Source: Ruminococcus sp.
GTDB lineage: Bacteria > Bacillota > Clostridia > Oscillospirales > Ruminococcaceae
Assembly: GCA_017529875.1 (NCBI GenBank)
Contig: JAFXNC010000035.1
Coordinates: 1 to 64,000 of the forward strand
Direction: 5' to 3'
DNA length: 64,000 bases
Shown here: positions 44,840 to 52,974 of the stretch, piece after piece
Layout of the letters: every line of letters begins with the position of its first letter
Numbering within the stretch: position 1 is the first letter of the stretch
Made by a program: the position numbers and the translations under genes
Notes under the pieces: generated by a model
What the model saw: the letters and a program-made list of their open reading frames with translations, nothing else
What the model was told of the DNA's origin: nothing
Database searches by the model: none

Positions 44840-45752
44840 TATGAGCACCTCCTGTAAGTCCGAGATAGTAGTCCTCCAGGGAGATGTTCTTTACAAAGAT
44901 CTCTTTGAGAGGGATGCCGGCCTTGACGACAGCGGCAGCCATGACGTCGCTTTCCTCCAGCCTTTCGTTTACGCGGACGAGGTTGTTCTCGTCAACTTCG
45001 ATCTGAGTGATGCCGATGTTTTTGAGGGTCTTTATCACGGCGTCGTTATCCGGCGTCCTGATGCTGATCTGCTGACCGCAGCGAGCCATGAGCTCATCCT
45101 GAGTGAACTGCTCGATCAGACGCCCCTCATGGATGATGCCGTAGGAATCAGCCAGCTTTGCCAGCTCCTCAAGGATGTGGCTGGATATCATGATCGTGAT
45201 GCCCTTCTCATCCCGGAGCCTTTCAAGGGTGTGTCTCACCTCAACGATACCCTGGGGGTCGAGGCCGTTGATAGGCTCGTCCAGGATTATCATAGACGGA
45301 TCGCCCACCAGCGCCAGTGCGATGCCCAGCCTCTGACGCATACCGAGGGAGAATTCCCTGCACCTTTTCTTGTCAGGCACGTTCTCGAGACCCACTGTCT
45401 TCAACAGGTCCTCGATATAGCCGCCCTTGTAGCTGATGCCCACAGCCATGCATTTGAGCTTGATGTTCTCCTTGGCGGAGAGCTTGGGATAAAGACCCGG
45501 ATGCTCGATCAGCACTCCGACCTTGCTCATCATTCTCTTCATCTCGGCACCTGTCTTGCCGAAAAGCGAATAGGTGCCGCTGGTGGGATTGGAGAGGCCG
45601 CTTATCATTCTCATGATAGTGGTCTTGCCTGCACCGTTCCTGCCGATAAGTCCGTAGATCTTGCCTTCCTCTATCTTGATGTTGATATCCTTGGCAGCGT
45701 CCTTCTTTCCGTAGGTCTTGGTGAGGTTCTGTGTCTCCATGATATAGGACAT
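44832..45752 (-). CDS. ABC transporter ATP-binding protein
   Basis: A 306-residue ATPase of the drug/bacteriocin export (CcmA/BcrA-like) group. Walker A is GRNGAGKTT, the signature is EFSLGMRQRL, Walker B is MIILDEPINGLD, and the switch His is in ISSH. The C-terminal extension of about 90 residues is typical of this group. The start has AGGAGG seven bases upstream. The substrate cannot be told from sequence. Confidence 0.93.
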   Translation of the reverse strand: MSYIMETQNLTKTYGKKDAAKDINIKIEEGKIYGLIGRNGAGKTTIMRMISGLSNPTSGTYSLFGKTGAEMKRMMSKVGVLIEHPGLYPKLSAKENIKLKCMAVGISYKGGYIEDLLKTVGLENVPDKKRCREFSLGMRQRLGIALALVGDPSMIILDEPINGLDPQGIVEVRHTLERLRDEKGITIMISSHILEELAKLADSYGIIHEGRLIEQFTQDELMARCGQQISIRTPDNDAVIKTLKNIGITQIEVDENNLVRVNERLEESDVMAAAVVKAGIPLKEIFVKNISLEDYYLGLTGGAHNG

Positions 45753-45766
45753 GGTGTTGCCTCCTG

Positions 45767-46375
45767 TCAGTTCATGTAGTCGCCGTTACTTTCCTTGTTG
45801 TTGGGGTCCTTGCGCTTAACAAGACAATGGATAGATGTGATAACGAGAATGAACAGAATGATGATAGGCATCATATAGCCTGCGATAGCTGCAGCTGCTT
45901 CGTCCGAGTTGCAGAGTGTATCAGCAGTATCGGCAGCGTTGCCGGTGAAGCCCGCCGAACTCAGCGCGGCTGCTATCGAATCCTTGTCGGTAGCGGTGAT
46001 AGTGAGGCCGTTGAGGCCCTTGCAGGAGCCCAGTGCGCCCACGTATGTGAAACCGCTTATCATGGAGATTGCCGCTAATCCCAGAGCCAGGAGCTTGAAG
46101 ACAAAGGATACGAGGGTGGTCTTGTACCTGGTGATGATACCGAGGATCAGACAAACGATCAGCATACCGAAGGTCACATAGTAGAATGTGGTGTTCTGTG
46201 CGAAGTCGCCCAGGACTTTCAGCAGTCTCTCAACTACATTGTCCTTGTTGAGGCCTTCGACCTCGATGTTCTTTATGCCGCTCATGATCATAAAGAGGTT
46301 CACGTTGCTCATTATCCAGGTCAGGATGATGCAGCAGCGCAGGGCAATGTTCAGGGTCTTGTTTTCCTTGTTCAT
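45767..46375 (-). CDS. Four-helix membrane protein of the ABC unit
   Basis: A 202-residue integral membrane protein with about four helices and one Ser/Ala/Thr-rich outer loop (residues about 118-162) holding two Cys (SCKG and TLCN) that could pair. I do not recognise the family. It lies 14 bp before the ATPase gene and opens the three-gene transcript, so it may be a partner or immunity-like subunit of the transporter. Confidence 0.75.
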   Translation of the reverse strand: MNKENKTLNIALRCCIILTWIMSNVNLFMIMSGIKNIEVEGLNKDNVVERLLKVLGDFAQNTTFYYVTFGMLIVCLILGIITRYKTTLVSFVFKLLALGLAAISMISGFTYVGALGSCKGLNGLTITATDKDSIAAALSSAGFTGNAADTADTLCNSDEAAAAIAGYMMPIIILFILVITSIHCLVKRKDPNNKESNGDYMN

Positions 46376-46445
46376 AATATTCCTCCTAAAATAGTTCCTG
46401 CCGGATCAAGGTGCCTCCGGCGAGACAGTGTTTCTGCACTTTTCA

Positions 46446-46474
46446 ATTATATCATGTATGTAACAAAATGTCAA
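46446..46474 (-). promoter_or_regulatory. Promoter of the ABC transporter unit
   Basis: Minus-strand TTGACA (46474-46469) and TATAAT (46451-46446), 17 bp apart, exact consensus. Confidence 0.85.
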
Positions 46475-46559
46475 CAATTATTTAAACCACAAATAAACAT
46501 TTATACCAGGATTATGTATTCACGGGAAATTTCCGGCATACAGATCTTTAAGCTGTCGG

Positions 46560-47423
46560 TTACTCGTCGTGGACGATCCTGTTGTCCTCGTCGAGGGTCA
46601 TGTCGATAACGTAGGTGTTGCCCTTGCCGTCGGTGAGGGTGACCTTGTTGGTGTCATGGCTGTAAAACTCCATCATAAGGGAGTATTCGCCGTCGATGCG
46701 TTTCTCTATCCAGGCCTTGCTGATGCTCTCGTCGGCGGCCTGTGCCGACCAGGTTTCGTCGATGCTGTACTTCTCCTCATCGTCAAAGAGGATGTTGCTG
46801 GAGACAAGTATAGAGGGGAAGGCAAAGGTCTTGACAAGTATCACGATGCAGGCGATCACAGACACAGCCGCTGACAGTATCCGGGCATTGCGGTTTCTCA
46901 GCACGCCGATTATAAACACCGGGATGAATCCGAAACAGTATATCGCTGAGAGAAGATGATGGGGGAACTCGCCCCGCAGCGTATTGACATAACCCGCACC
47001 CAGGATGATGTTCATGACCAGCACCGGCGATAGGATAAGACCGGCAGCGATATGGTCTTTCGTGATGTACCAGCCTATGAAGGCCGCCGGGAAGGTGAGC
47101 AGCGTGGCTATGAACCAGTACTTGTAGTACCCGAAGAGCCCCCAGCCCATTTCCGCGAAGGGCACCTGTATCAGATAGACCAGCGGCTGTGATATGAGGA
47201 AGAACACAAAGGTCTTCAAGGCTGAATCCAGCGGGGTCTTGCAGTTGGTCATGATGAAGACCGCAGGCAGCACCCAGCCCTCCGTGGTCACGGCGATGTC
47301 GTGGAAGGAATTGTGCTCCGGCACCCACAGCGCCATGAGCGCGGTATATACGCCCAGCGCCACAGCCAGTATCAGCACTTTCGGCCAGGTCATGTTTATA
47401 CTGCCAAATATCTTTTTCAGCAT
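46560..47423 (-). CDS. Polytopic membrane protein, function unknown
   Basis: A 287-residue protein with about six membrane helices in residues 15-205 and a soluble C-terminal domain of about 75 residues (EEKYSIDETW, VTLTDGKGNTYVID). The helical part (FIGWYITKDHIAAGLILSPVLV) resembles unassigned clostridial membrane proteins. AGGAG precedes the start. It has its own promoter and is not coupled to its neighbours. Confidence 0.75.
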   Translation of the reverse strand: MLKKIFGSINMTWPKVLILAVALGVYTALMALWVPEHNSFHDIAVTTEGWVLPAVFIMTNCKTPLDSALKTFVFFLISQPLVYLIQVPFAEMGWGLFGYYKYWFIATLLTFPAAFIGWYITKDHIAAGLILSPVLVMNIILGAGYVNTLRGEFPHHLLSAIYCFGFIPVFIIGVLRNRNARILSAAVSVIACIVILVKTFAFPSILVSSNILFDDEEKYSIDETWSAQAADESISKAWIEKRIDGEYSLMMEFYSHDTNKVTLTDGKGNTYVIDMTLDEDNRIVHDE

Positions 47424-47459
47424 ATGATTATCTCCTGTCTTTATTTCACAGATATGAGA

Positions 47460-47488
47460 ATTATAACAGCAAACCGGACTTTTGTCAA
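47460..47488 (-). promoter_or_regulatory. Promoter of the 46560-47423 membrane protein gene
   Basis: Minus-strand TTGACA (47488-47483) and TATAAT (47465-47460), 17 bp apart, exact consensus. Confidence 0.85.
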
Positions 47489-47551
47489 GACGGTAAAATG
47501 CATAACAGTTTGCGGTCAGGACATAAAACTAATGTACAAGGTTCACCCGGA

Positions 47552-47580
47552 TTGACTTAGCTCCCCCGGTATGTTATAAT
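47552..47580 (+). promoter_or_regulatory. Promoter of the acetyltransferase-phosphoesterase unit
   Basis: TTGACT (47552-47557) and TATAAT (47575-47580), 17 bp apart, 30 bp before the gene. Confidence 0.8.
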
Positions 47581-47610
47581 GGATAAAACCGTTTACAAGG
47601 AGGACGCGCC

Positions 47611-48441
47611 ATGACCGAAAAAGAAAAAATGCTCTCCGGGCTCAGATACGACCCCACCGACAAGGAGCTCACCGAGATACGCACCCGGGCCCACCTGCTC
47701 TCTCAGGAGTACAACCTCACCTCCGAGACCGAGACCGAAAAGCGCCAAAGGCTGCTGGACGCCCTGCTGCCCCACCACGGCAAGGGCACCTATATACAGG
47801 GTCCCGTGCAGTTCGATTACGGCGTGTTCACCACGGTGGGAGAGAACTTCTATGCCAATTTCAACCTGACGGTGCTGGATATCTGCCCGGTGACTATCGG
47901 GGATAACGTGTTCTTCGGCCCCAACTGCACTATCGCCGGGGCGATGCACGACCTTGACCCGGCACAGCGCAATATGCGCCGCCGCGGGGACGGCTCCCTC
48001 TACGACTTGGAGTACGGCAAGCCGGTAACGATCGGCGATAACTGCTGGATCGCCAGCAACGTGGTGATCTGCGCCGGGGTGACTGTCGGCAGCAACGTGG
48101 TCATCGGCGCCGGTGCAGTAGTCACCAGGGACATCCCCGACAACTGCGTGGCAGGGGGAGTGCCCGCCCGGAAGCTGAAAGACCTGCCGCCGGCAAGCGG
48201 CGATACCAAGCAGCCCATGACCTTAGAGCAGGCCAAGGCCGCCATACCCCTGGGGCGCTACCGCCACTATAAGGGAAACGAGTACGAAGTCATCGGCATC
48301 GCCCGCCACTCCGAAACGCTGGAGCCTATGGTGGTCTACAAAGCACTTTACGGCGACAACGAGATCTGGGTGCGCCCGGCGCAGATGTGGAACGAGCCCG
48401 TGGGGGACGGCAGCGTGCTCAGGTTCACCCCCATCCCCTGA
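47611..48441 (+). CDS. Maltose/galactoside O-acetyltransferase fused to DUF1653
   Basis: A 276-residue fusion. The first 190 residues are a left-handed beta-helix sugar O-acetyltransferase of the Maa/LacA type: N-terminal Mac domain (MLSGLRYDPTDKELT), hexapeptide repeats, catalytic His in AGAMHDLDP, and GAGAVVTRDIPDNCVAGGVPA. Residues about 210-276 are a DUF1653 domain (GRYRHYKGNEYEVIGIA, then VVYKALYGDNEIWVRP), normally a free-standing small protein. The acetyl acceptor is probably a free sugar. AAGGAGG precedes the start; a phosphoesterase gene follows by 9 bp. Confidence 0.92.
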   Translation: MTEKEKMLSGLRYDPTDKELTEIRTRAHLLSQEYNLTSETETEKRQRLLDALLPHHGKGTYIQGPVQFDYGVFTTVGENFYANFNLTVLDICPVTIGDNVFFGPNCTIAGAMHDLDPAQRNMRRRGDGSLYDLEYGKPVTIGDNCWIASNVVICAGVTVGSNVVIGAGAVVTRDIPDNCVAGGVPARKLKDLPPASGDTKQPMTLEQAKAAIPLGRYRHYKGNEYEVIGIARHSETLEPMVVYKALYGDNEIWVRPAQMWNEPVGDGSVLRFTPIP

Positions 48442-48450
48442 GAGGACTGT

Positions 48451-49218
48451 ATGAAGGACAAGATCTACAAATACGATACCCCGATGAGCATCGCCCTGCT
48501 GGCCGACCTCCACGACCGGCCTTACGACGAGATCGTCAAGTCACTGGAAAAGCGCCGCCCTGAGATCATCTGCATCGCCGGCGACCTGATAAGCCGGGTC
48601 TCCCCTGCCGAGGACAGCCTTGCGGTCACTCAGACCGTGAACGTGCTGCCCTTTCTCAGAGCCTGCGCCGGCATCGCGCCAAGTTTTCTGTCTCTGGGCA
48701 ACCACGAGTGGATGCTCTCCGGCGAGGATACAGCTCTGCTGTCAGAAACAGGCGTGACTGTGCTGGATAACAGCTTTGTGAGATACAAAAACGCGGTCAT
48801 CGGCGGACTGTCCTCCGCCGGCGTGACCGCGTACAGAAATTATAAAAAGGATATGCCTGAGCGTTACCCTGAGTGGCATTACGGCGACACCCCCGACAAG
48901 ACAGAGCCCGAGGTTTCGTGGCTCGGGGATTTCTGCCGTCAGGAGGGGTATAAGATACTGCTCTGCCACCACCCCGAATACCGCGACCCATATCTTAATG
49001 ATCTGCCCATAGACCTGATACTCTGCGGACACGCCCACGGCGGTCAGATCAGGCTGTTCGGGCGGGGGCTGTTCGCTCCGGGTCAGGGCATCCTGCCGAA
49101 ATACACCGGCGGCATACACCGCAACATGATCATCTCAAAGGGGCTGTCAAACACCGGCGGCATGGTGCCGAGGCTTTTCAACCCCCGCGAAGTAGTATAT
49201 ATACAGCCCCGGAAATAG
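48451..49218 (+). CDS. Calcineurin-like metallophosphoesterase
   Basis: A 255-residue phosphoesterase with every metal motif: LLADLHDR, IAGDLIS, SLGNHEW, CHHPEY and CGHAHGGQIRL. The layout is closest to YaeI/YkuE-type enzymes, but the signal and membrane segment of those proteins are missing, so it should be cytoplasmic. The substrate is unknown. It is transcribed with the acetyltransferase gene and ends 2 bp from the convergent serine hydrolase gene. Confidence 0.9.
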   Translation: MKDKIYKYDTPMSIALLADLHDRPYDEIVKSLEKRRPEIICIAGDLISRVSPAEDSLAVTQTVNVLPFLRACAGIAPSFLSLGNHEWMLSGEDTALLSETGVTVLDNSFVRYKNAVIGGLSSAGVTAYRNYKKDMPERYPEWHYGDTPDKTEPEVSWLGDFCRQEGYKILLCHHPEYRDPYLNDLPIDLILCGHAHGGQIRLFGRGLFAPGQGILPKYTGGIHRNMIISKGLSNTGGMVPRLFNPREVVYIQPRK

Positions 49219-49220
49219 GC

Positions 49221-50096
49221 TCACAGCGTTTTGATGTAGGCCTTCACCAGTTCAAGCAGCTCGTCCGAACGCTCCGGCTGCTCCGACAGGTAGGTTATAA
49301 CTGTCTGTTTTTTCGGACAGATTATGCTTGCCTGACCCCATTTCCCGCTGATGTACCAGCCGTCCTCGTAGGTGCGGAAGAAATATCCGTAGCCCCCCTC
49401 AGGGGTCTTGACCTGCTCGGTGACGGCCTGCCGGGCCAGCTCCTCGGGGATGAGCCGGGCGCCGTTATACTTGCCGGGGTCGAGGTAAAGCTGCCCCAGC
49501 GCCGCAAATTCGCTGATCTTCATTTTCATGCCGGTGGCGCCGTAAAAGCCGCCTCCGGGGGCGTTCTGATAGATCACGTCCTCAAAGCCGAGGGGCACGA
49601 AAAGCCGGGGCGTCAGGTACTTGGCAAGGTGCTTGCCCACGGCGTTCTCGCAGGCCGCCGCCACAAGGAATGCGGGGATATTGGAGTAGTGAAAGCGCCT
49701 GTCGCTGTGGTCGATATCCAGCGCCAGCACGTTTGCCAGCCAGTCGTCCTTCACAGGCTCCTTCACCAGCGCCTCCGCCTCCCGGGGCCGGAAGGGGTAA
49801 GGCCCGACGGTCATGGTCATGAAGTCCCGGAAATCCAGCTGTTTGAAGGCCTCCGGGATATTTACCGTATATTTCCTGCAAAGATACTGACAGAGCTTGT
49901 CACTGAGATCCAGCTTGCCCTCGCTTTGAGCGATGAGCACCGCCGTCGCCGTCACCGACTTGGTGCCCGAATAGATCGGGTACTGGATATCGCCGTCAAA
50001 GCAGAGCTTCAGCTCCGTCTCGCCGCCGCGGCGTATCTCTATTGCGTGCAGAGCCAGCCCTGCCTTTGAGATCAGTTCCAGAAGATCACCGTACAT
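49221..50096 (-). CDS. Serine hydrolase, beta-lactamase class C-like fold
   Basis: A 291-residue protein of the beta-lactamase/esterase family (PF00144-like). The nucleophile motif SxxK is SGTKS near residue 44, and the YxN motif is HYSNIPAFL. No signal peptide is visible, so it is probably a cytoplasmic esterase or peptidase rather than a drug-resistance enzyme. AGAAGG precedes the ATG. The leader of about 95 bases runs from a perfect promoter and contains an opposing promoter. Confidence 0.85.
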   Translation of the reverse strand: MYGDLLELISKAGLALHAIEIRRGGETELKLCFDGDIQYPIYSGTKSVTATAVLIAQSEGKLDLSDKLCQYLCRKYTVNIPEAFKQLDFRDFMTMTVGPYPFRPREAEALVKEPVKDDWLANVLALDIDHSDRRFHYSNIPAFLVAAACENAVGKHLAKYLTPRLFVPLGFEDVIYQNAPGGGFYGATGMKMKISEFAALGQLYLDPGKYNGARLIPEELARQAVTEQVKTPEGGYGYFFRTYEDGWYISGKWGQASIICPKKQTVITYLSEQPERSDELLELVKAYIKTL

Positions 50097-50114
50097 TTTT
50101 CAACCTTCTCCCTG

Positions 50115-50143
50115 TTGACAAGCCGGGATTTTTTGTTTATAAT
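50115..50143 (+). promoter_or_regulatory. Plus-strand promoter inside the serine hydrolase leader
   Basis: TTGACA (50115-50120) and TATAAT (50138-50143), 17 bp apart, exact consensus. It points away from the serine hydrolase gene, 340 bp before the next plus-strand gene, and crosses the minus-strand promoter at 50197-50225. It may give a long leader or a small RNA. Confidence 0.7.
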
Positions 50144-50196
50144 AGTATACAGAGGATATCTGCGTGGCTGTCAGCGTTTAAATTTTCTATGAACTT

Positions 50197-50225
50197 ATTA
50201 TATCACATTTATAAACATCTGTCAA
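50197..50225 (-). promoter_or_regulatory. Promoter of the serine hydrolase gene
   Basis: Minus-strand TTGACA (50225-50220) and TATAAT (50202-50197), 17 bp apart, exact consensus. Confidence 0.85.
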
Positions 50226-50366
50226 CAGATATTTGCCCGCTGTCCGACACCGCATTTTCGGGATGTATTTCCCATTCCCCTGCGAGAGCGGTCACAAGTC
50301 CGGTAAAATGCCCTAAAAATGCCTCGAAATTTATACGAAAAAATTTACAATATATCGTTTCTTTTC

Positions 50367-50395
50367 TTGACATTTTTGTATTTTAGTGCTATAAT
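50367..50395 (+). promoter_or_regulatory. Proximal promoter of the 50485-50994 gene
   Basis: TTGACA (50367-50372) and TATAAT (50390-50395), 17 bp apart, exact consensus. Apart from the three promoters I see nothing else in the 388-bp space 50097-50484. Confidence 0.85.
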
Positions 50396-50484
50396 AGATA
50401 ATAGACCGGATTTTCTATATTTGAGTCTTTGAATAAGTATATTTATTTGCTTTAATATAAATATCCACTTAGGAGGAAAAACAT

Positions 50485-50994
50485 ATGGCTTTTATGCTTT
50501 ACAGTATTGACGATGCTGTTGACCACAAGTATGTCGTCATCAAACCCATGAACGGACAGGCCAAGACCGGTACGCTTATTCATATTATGGATACTCATGA
50601 GACTTCTGACGGAGTAACTGTTGATTACCGCGTTACCAAGACCGGTCAGAACTATGTGGCTAAGTTCCCCACCGTCAAGGAATTCTGCAAGTGGTGCAAG
50701 CCCGATACATTCATTGCCCGTCACTATGAGAGCCTTACCAAGAAAGAGATCAGGCAGTATCTCAAGATCACTGACAGGACGTTTGTTTCGTTCTGCCTGC
50801 CGCTGATCGTTGTTGCGCTGGCTATCATCTGGGTGCTTGCTATGGTGGTCATCAAGGGCACTGTGGGTATCATCGTGGGCGCTGTGCTTTCTGTTGTTGC
50901 GGTCATCGCGGTGCTGTACCTGTTCAAGTCCCAGAAGGAAAAGATCAAGCTCAAACTATACAGCAAGGTCAATGTGGGAATTTCCTTCAAATAG
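50485..50994 (+). CDS. Small two-helix membrane protein, function unknown
   Basis: A 169-residue protein: about 95 soluble residues (KYVVIKPMNGQAKTGTLIH, then Lys-rich), two membrane helices (about 103-124 and 128-148), and a basic cytoplasmic tail with KSQKEKIKLKLYSK. I do not recognise the family. AGGAGG stands upstream of the ATG. It has one or two upstream promoters and a strong terminator. It converges on the kinase-phosphatase cluster. Confidence 0.8.
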   Translation: MAFMLYSIDDAVDHKYVVIKPMNGQAKTGTLIHIMDTHETSDGVTVDYRVTKTGQNYVAKFPTVKEFCKWCKPDTFIARHYESLTKKEIRQYLKITDRTFVSFCLPLIVVALAIIWVLAMVVIKGTVGIIVGAVLSVVAVIAVLYLFKSQKEKIKLKLYSKVNVGISFK

Positions 50995-51008
50995 TAACCG
51001 GATATCCA

Positions 51009-51031
51009 GGGGAGCTTCGGCTCCCCTTTTT
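51009..51031 (+). terminator. Terminator of the 50485-50994 gene
   Basis: GGGGAGC, UUCG tetraloop, GCTCCCC, then T5. Confidence 0.92.
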
Positions 51032-51053
51032 GTTTTGCCCTTTTCCAAGGCAC

Positions 51054-51081
51054 AAAAAAACCCGCCGGCAATGCCGACGGG
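51054..51081 (-). terminator. Terminator of the kinase/phosphatase operon
   Basis: CCCGTCGGC and GCCGGCGGG arms on the minus strand, then seven T, 9 bp after the last gene. Confidence 0.92.
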
Positions 51082-51089
51082 CTTTGTTA

Positions 51090-52010
51090 TTATTCCTGCT
51101 TTTTTCTGAACAAGAAATTGGCACGGGCTACCTTCTTACGTTTCTTAGCCTGTTTGAGCAGTTCTTCCTTGCTGAGAGCCGGGAGTTCCTCGTTGTCGTC
51201 CTCGGGTTCTTCTTCCTCGGCACCGATGGTGGCGATGGTCTCCACCGGAGGTCTCACCTCTGCGGGAGCCTCATAGAAGGGGTTGCTCTTGTCGATCTTC
51301 ACGCCGCTGATAACGTTGGAGGCGTGCTCGATCTCCTTCTTGGGCGCGGGTCTCCACTCTGCGGCTTCCTCGCGCTTTTCTGCGGCTTTGGCGGCCTCGG
51401 CAAGCTTGGGAACGGGCGCCGGCTTAGGAGCTTTTACCGGCTCGGGTTCCGCGGGCTCAGACTCGGCTGCCTTTTCCTCGGCAGGCTTCTCAGGCTCGGG
51501 TTCGGGCTTCTTCTCCTCGGGCTTGGGAGGCTCAGGCTTCTTTTCTTCGGCCTTTTCAGGCTCGGGGGCGGGCTCCGGCTCTGCCTCGGGTTCGGGAGCG
51601 AAACCGTCCATCATGCCCTCGCTCTTTACTCTGAGCTCGGAGACGTGTTTCTGGTCGTAAGCCGAAAGGACAACGATGCAGTTGTCGTTCTCGAAGCTTT
51701 CTGCAAACAGCATATCCAGCACCTGCGGAGAGGGCGGCATTATCCTGCGGTCAGCCATGGTAAGGACGATGAGGCACTTGGCGACAGTAACGCCCTGGCT
51801 CTTCATCAGCATATAAGCGACTACATCGGCGGGGATCTTTGAAACGACTCCCTTGCTGTAGGTAACGCTTGTCATTGCGCAGTAGGACTTGCCTTCGCCG
51901 TCAACAAAGACAGCCATTTCGATACCTTCCTCATCAGCGTAGGAGGGTACTGCGGCCTTTGACTTTACAACGGCTTCCTTGGCTATCTCGTATAAATTCA
52001 TAACATCCAT
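51090..52010 (-). CDS. Protein with Pro/Glu-rich tail, last gene of the TerY-P-like operon
   Basis: About 306 residues. The first 130 form a compact alpha/beta domain (MAVFVDGEGKSYCAMTSVTY, then LIVLTMADRRIMPP and CIVVLSAYDQKHVSEL) that I cannot assign. Residues about 135-215 are a low-complexity Pro/Glu/Lys/Ala stretch with repeated EPEP and KPEE units. The C-terminus is acidic, then strongly basic (KKRKKVARANFLFRKK). The ATG at 52010 has AGGTG upstream; a GTG three codons earlier is possible. It follows the PP2C gene by about 25 bp, so it is likely a client or scaffold of that phosphatase. No catalytic motif is seen. Confidence 0.75.
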   Translation of the reverse strand: MDVMNLYEIAKEAVVKSKAAVPSYADEEGIEMAVFVDGEGKSYCAMTSVTYSKGVVSKIPADVVAYMLMKSQGVTVAKCLIVLTMADRRIMPPSPQVLDMLFAESFENDNCIVVLSAYDQKHVSELRVKSEGMMDGFAPEPEAEPEPAPEPEKAEEKKPEPPKPEEKKPEPEPEKPAEEKAAESEPAEPEPVKAPKPAPVPKLAEAAKAAEKREEAAEWRPAPKKEIEHASNVISGVKIDKSNPFYEAPAEVRPPVETIATIGAEEEEPEDDNEELPALSKEELLKQAKKRKKVARANFLFRKKQE

Positions 52011-52035
52011 ATCAGGCACCTGCTTCTTTTTAATA

Positions 52036-52935
52036 TCAAGTTCTCATCACGTTGCTTCTGCGGATCGCAGCAAGGCGCTTGTTATCGGCGATCTTCGCCT
52101 TGATGACATCAAGCTTTTCCTCGATAAGATCGGCATTGTAGACACAGGAAACGGAGATATCGTCCTCGGTGCCGAAATGCGATCTCTTGACGATATTGTT
52201 CTTGAGCGAAGGCAGCAGCGCATCGAGATCAATGAGCTGACCGGTAACGATAGTGTGGTAATCGAGGAAATCGTTGTCGCTGCCGAAGGAGGTATACAGT
52301 CCGTCGGTAGAAACGATGATCGCTACCATCTGCTTATCATCCACATAGAACGAATCGAACATAGTTATGGCATTGGCGTTGCACATTGAAGCTGTGATAT
52401 TGGCGGGGTTAGCCTCCTCATAGCCCATGATCATGGAGGTCTCGCCGTCCTCGAAGACAGCAACAAGGCTGCCGTCACCGATCTGGAAACCGAAGCTGTA
52501 ACCCCTGCACATTACCGCCACAACGAGGGTGGTGCCGTAATATGACTCATAGGGTATCTCGTCGAGCTCGTTATACTCGAACTTGCTTCTTTCCTTAGCG
52601 GTAACGGGATGATCCTTAAGATGCCCCAATACCTTTTTATTCCACGAATAGATGATCTGCTTTTCGATCTGCTCGATGATCCGCTTATGGTTCTCCTTGA
52701 AGTCCCTGTCGAAGGCATCGGGATCCTCGAAGAAGGTCCTGATAGTCTCGACTGCGGCCTCGGTGGCAGCCTTGGATCCGACGTCGCTGCGGAAGTGCTT
52801 TTTACTTCCGTGACCGTCGGCAACAACAGCTACCGCATAGCCGGTGCCGACCTCAAAGGCCGAACTGTCCTGGCAGACGATACCTTTCTTTTCGTGGCTT
52901 GCACCCATTACAGAGTGGCTGAAACCCTTGAACAT
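52036..52935 (-). CDS. PP2C-family serine/threonine phosphatase (TerY-P triad)
   Basis: A 299-residue metal-dependent protein phosphatase. The metal motif DGHG is at residues 40-43, the second Asp motif is in STDGLYTSFG, and the C-terminal DD pair is in EDDISVSCVY. It is soluble and has no sensor domain of its own. With the vWA protein and kinase just upstream it forms the TerY-P triad described for tellurite-type stress systems, where it would oppose the kinase. GGAAGGAG precedes the ATG. Confidence 0.92.
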   Translation of the reverse strand: MFKGFSHSVMGASHEKKGIVCQDSSAFEVGTGYAVAVVADGHGSKKHFRSDVGSKAATEAAVETIRTFFEDPDAFDRDFKENHKRIIEQIEKQIIYSWNKKVLGHLKDHPVTAKERSKFEYNELDEIPYESYYGTTLVVAVMCRGYSFGFQIGDGSLVAVFEDGETSMIMGYEEANPANITASMCNANAITMFDSFYVDDKQMVAIIVSTDGLYTSFGSDNDFLDYHTIVTGQLIDLDALLPSLKNNIVKRSHFGTEDDISVSCVYNADLIEEKLDVIKAKIADNKRLAAIRRSNVMRT

Positions 52936-52974
52936 ATTATACTCCTTCCGATATCAGTTTTCAAACGGTCAAGA

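Noticed and set aside
49221-50096. Beta-lactamase
   Set aside because: SxxK and YxN motifs are shared with esterases of the same fold. There is no signal peptide, so export to meet beta-lactams is not supported.
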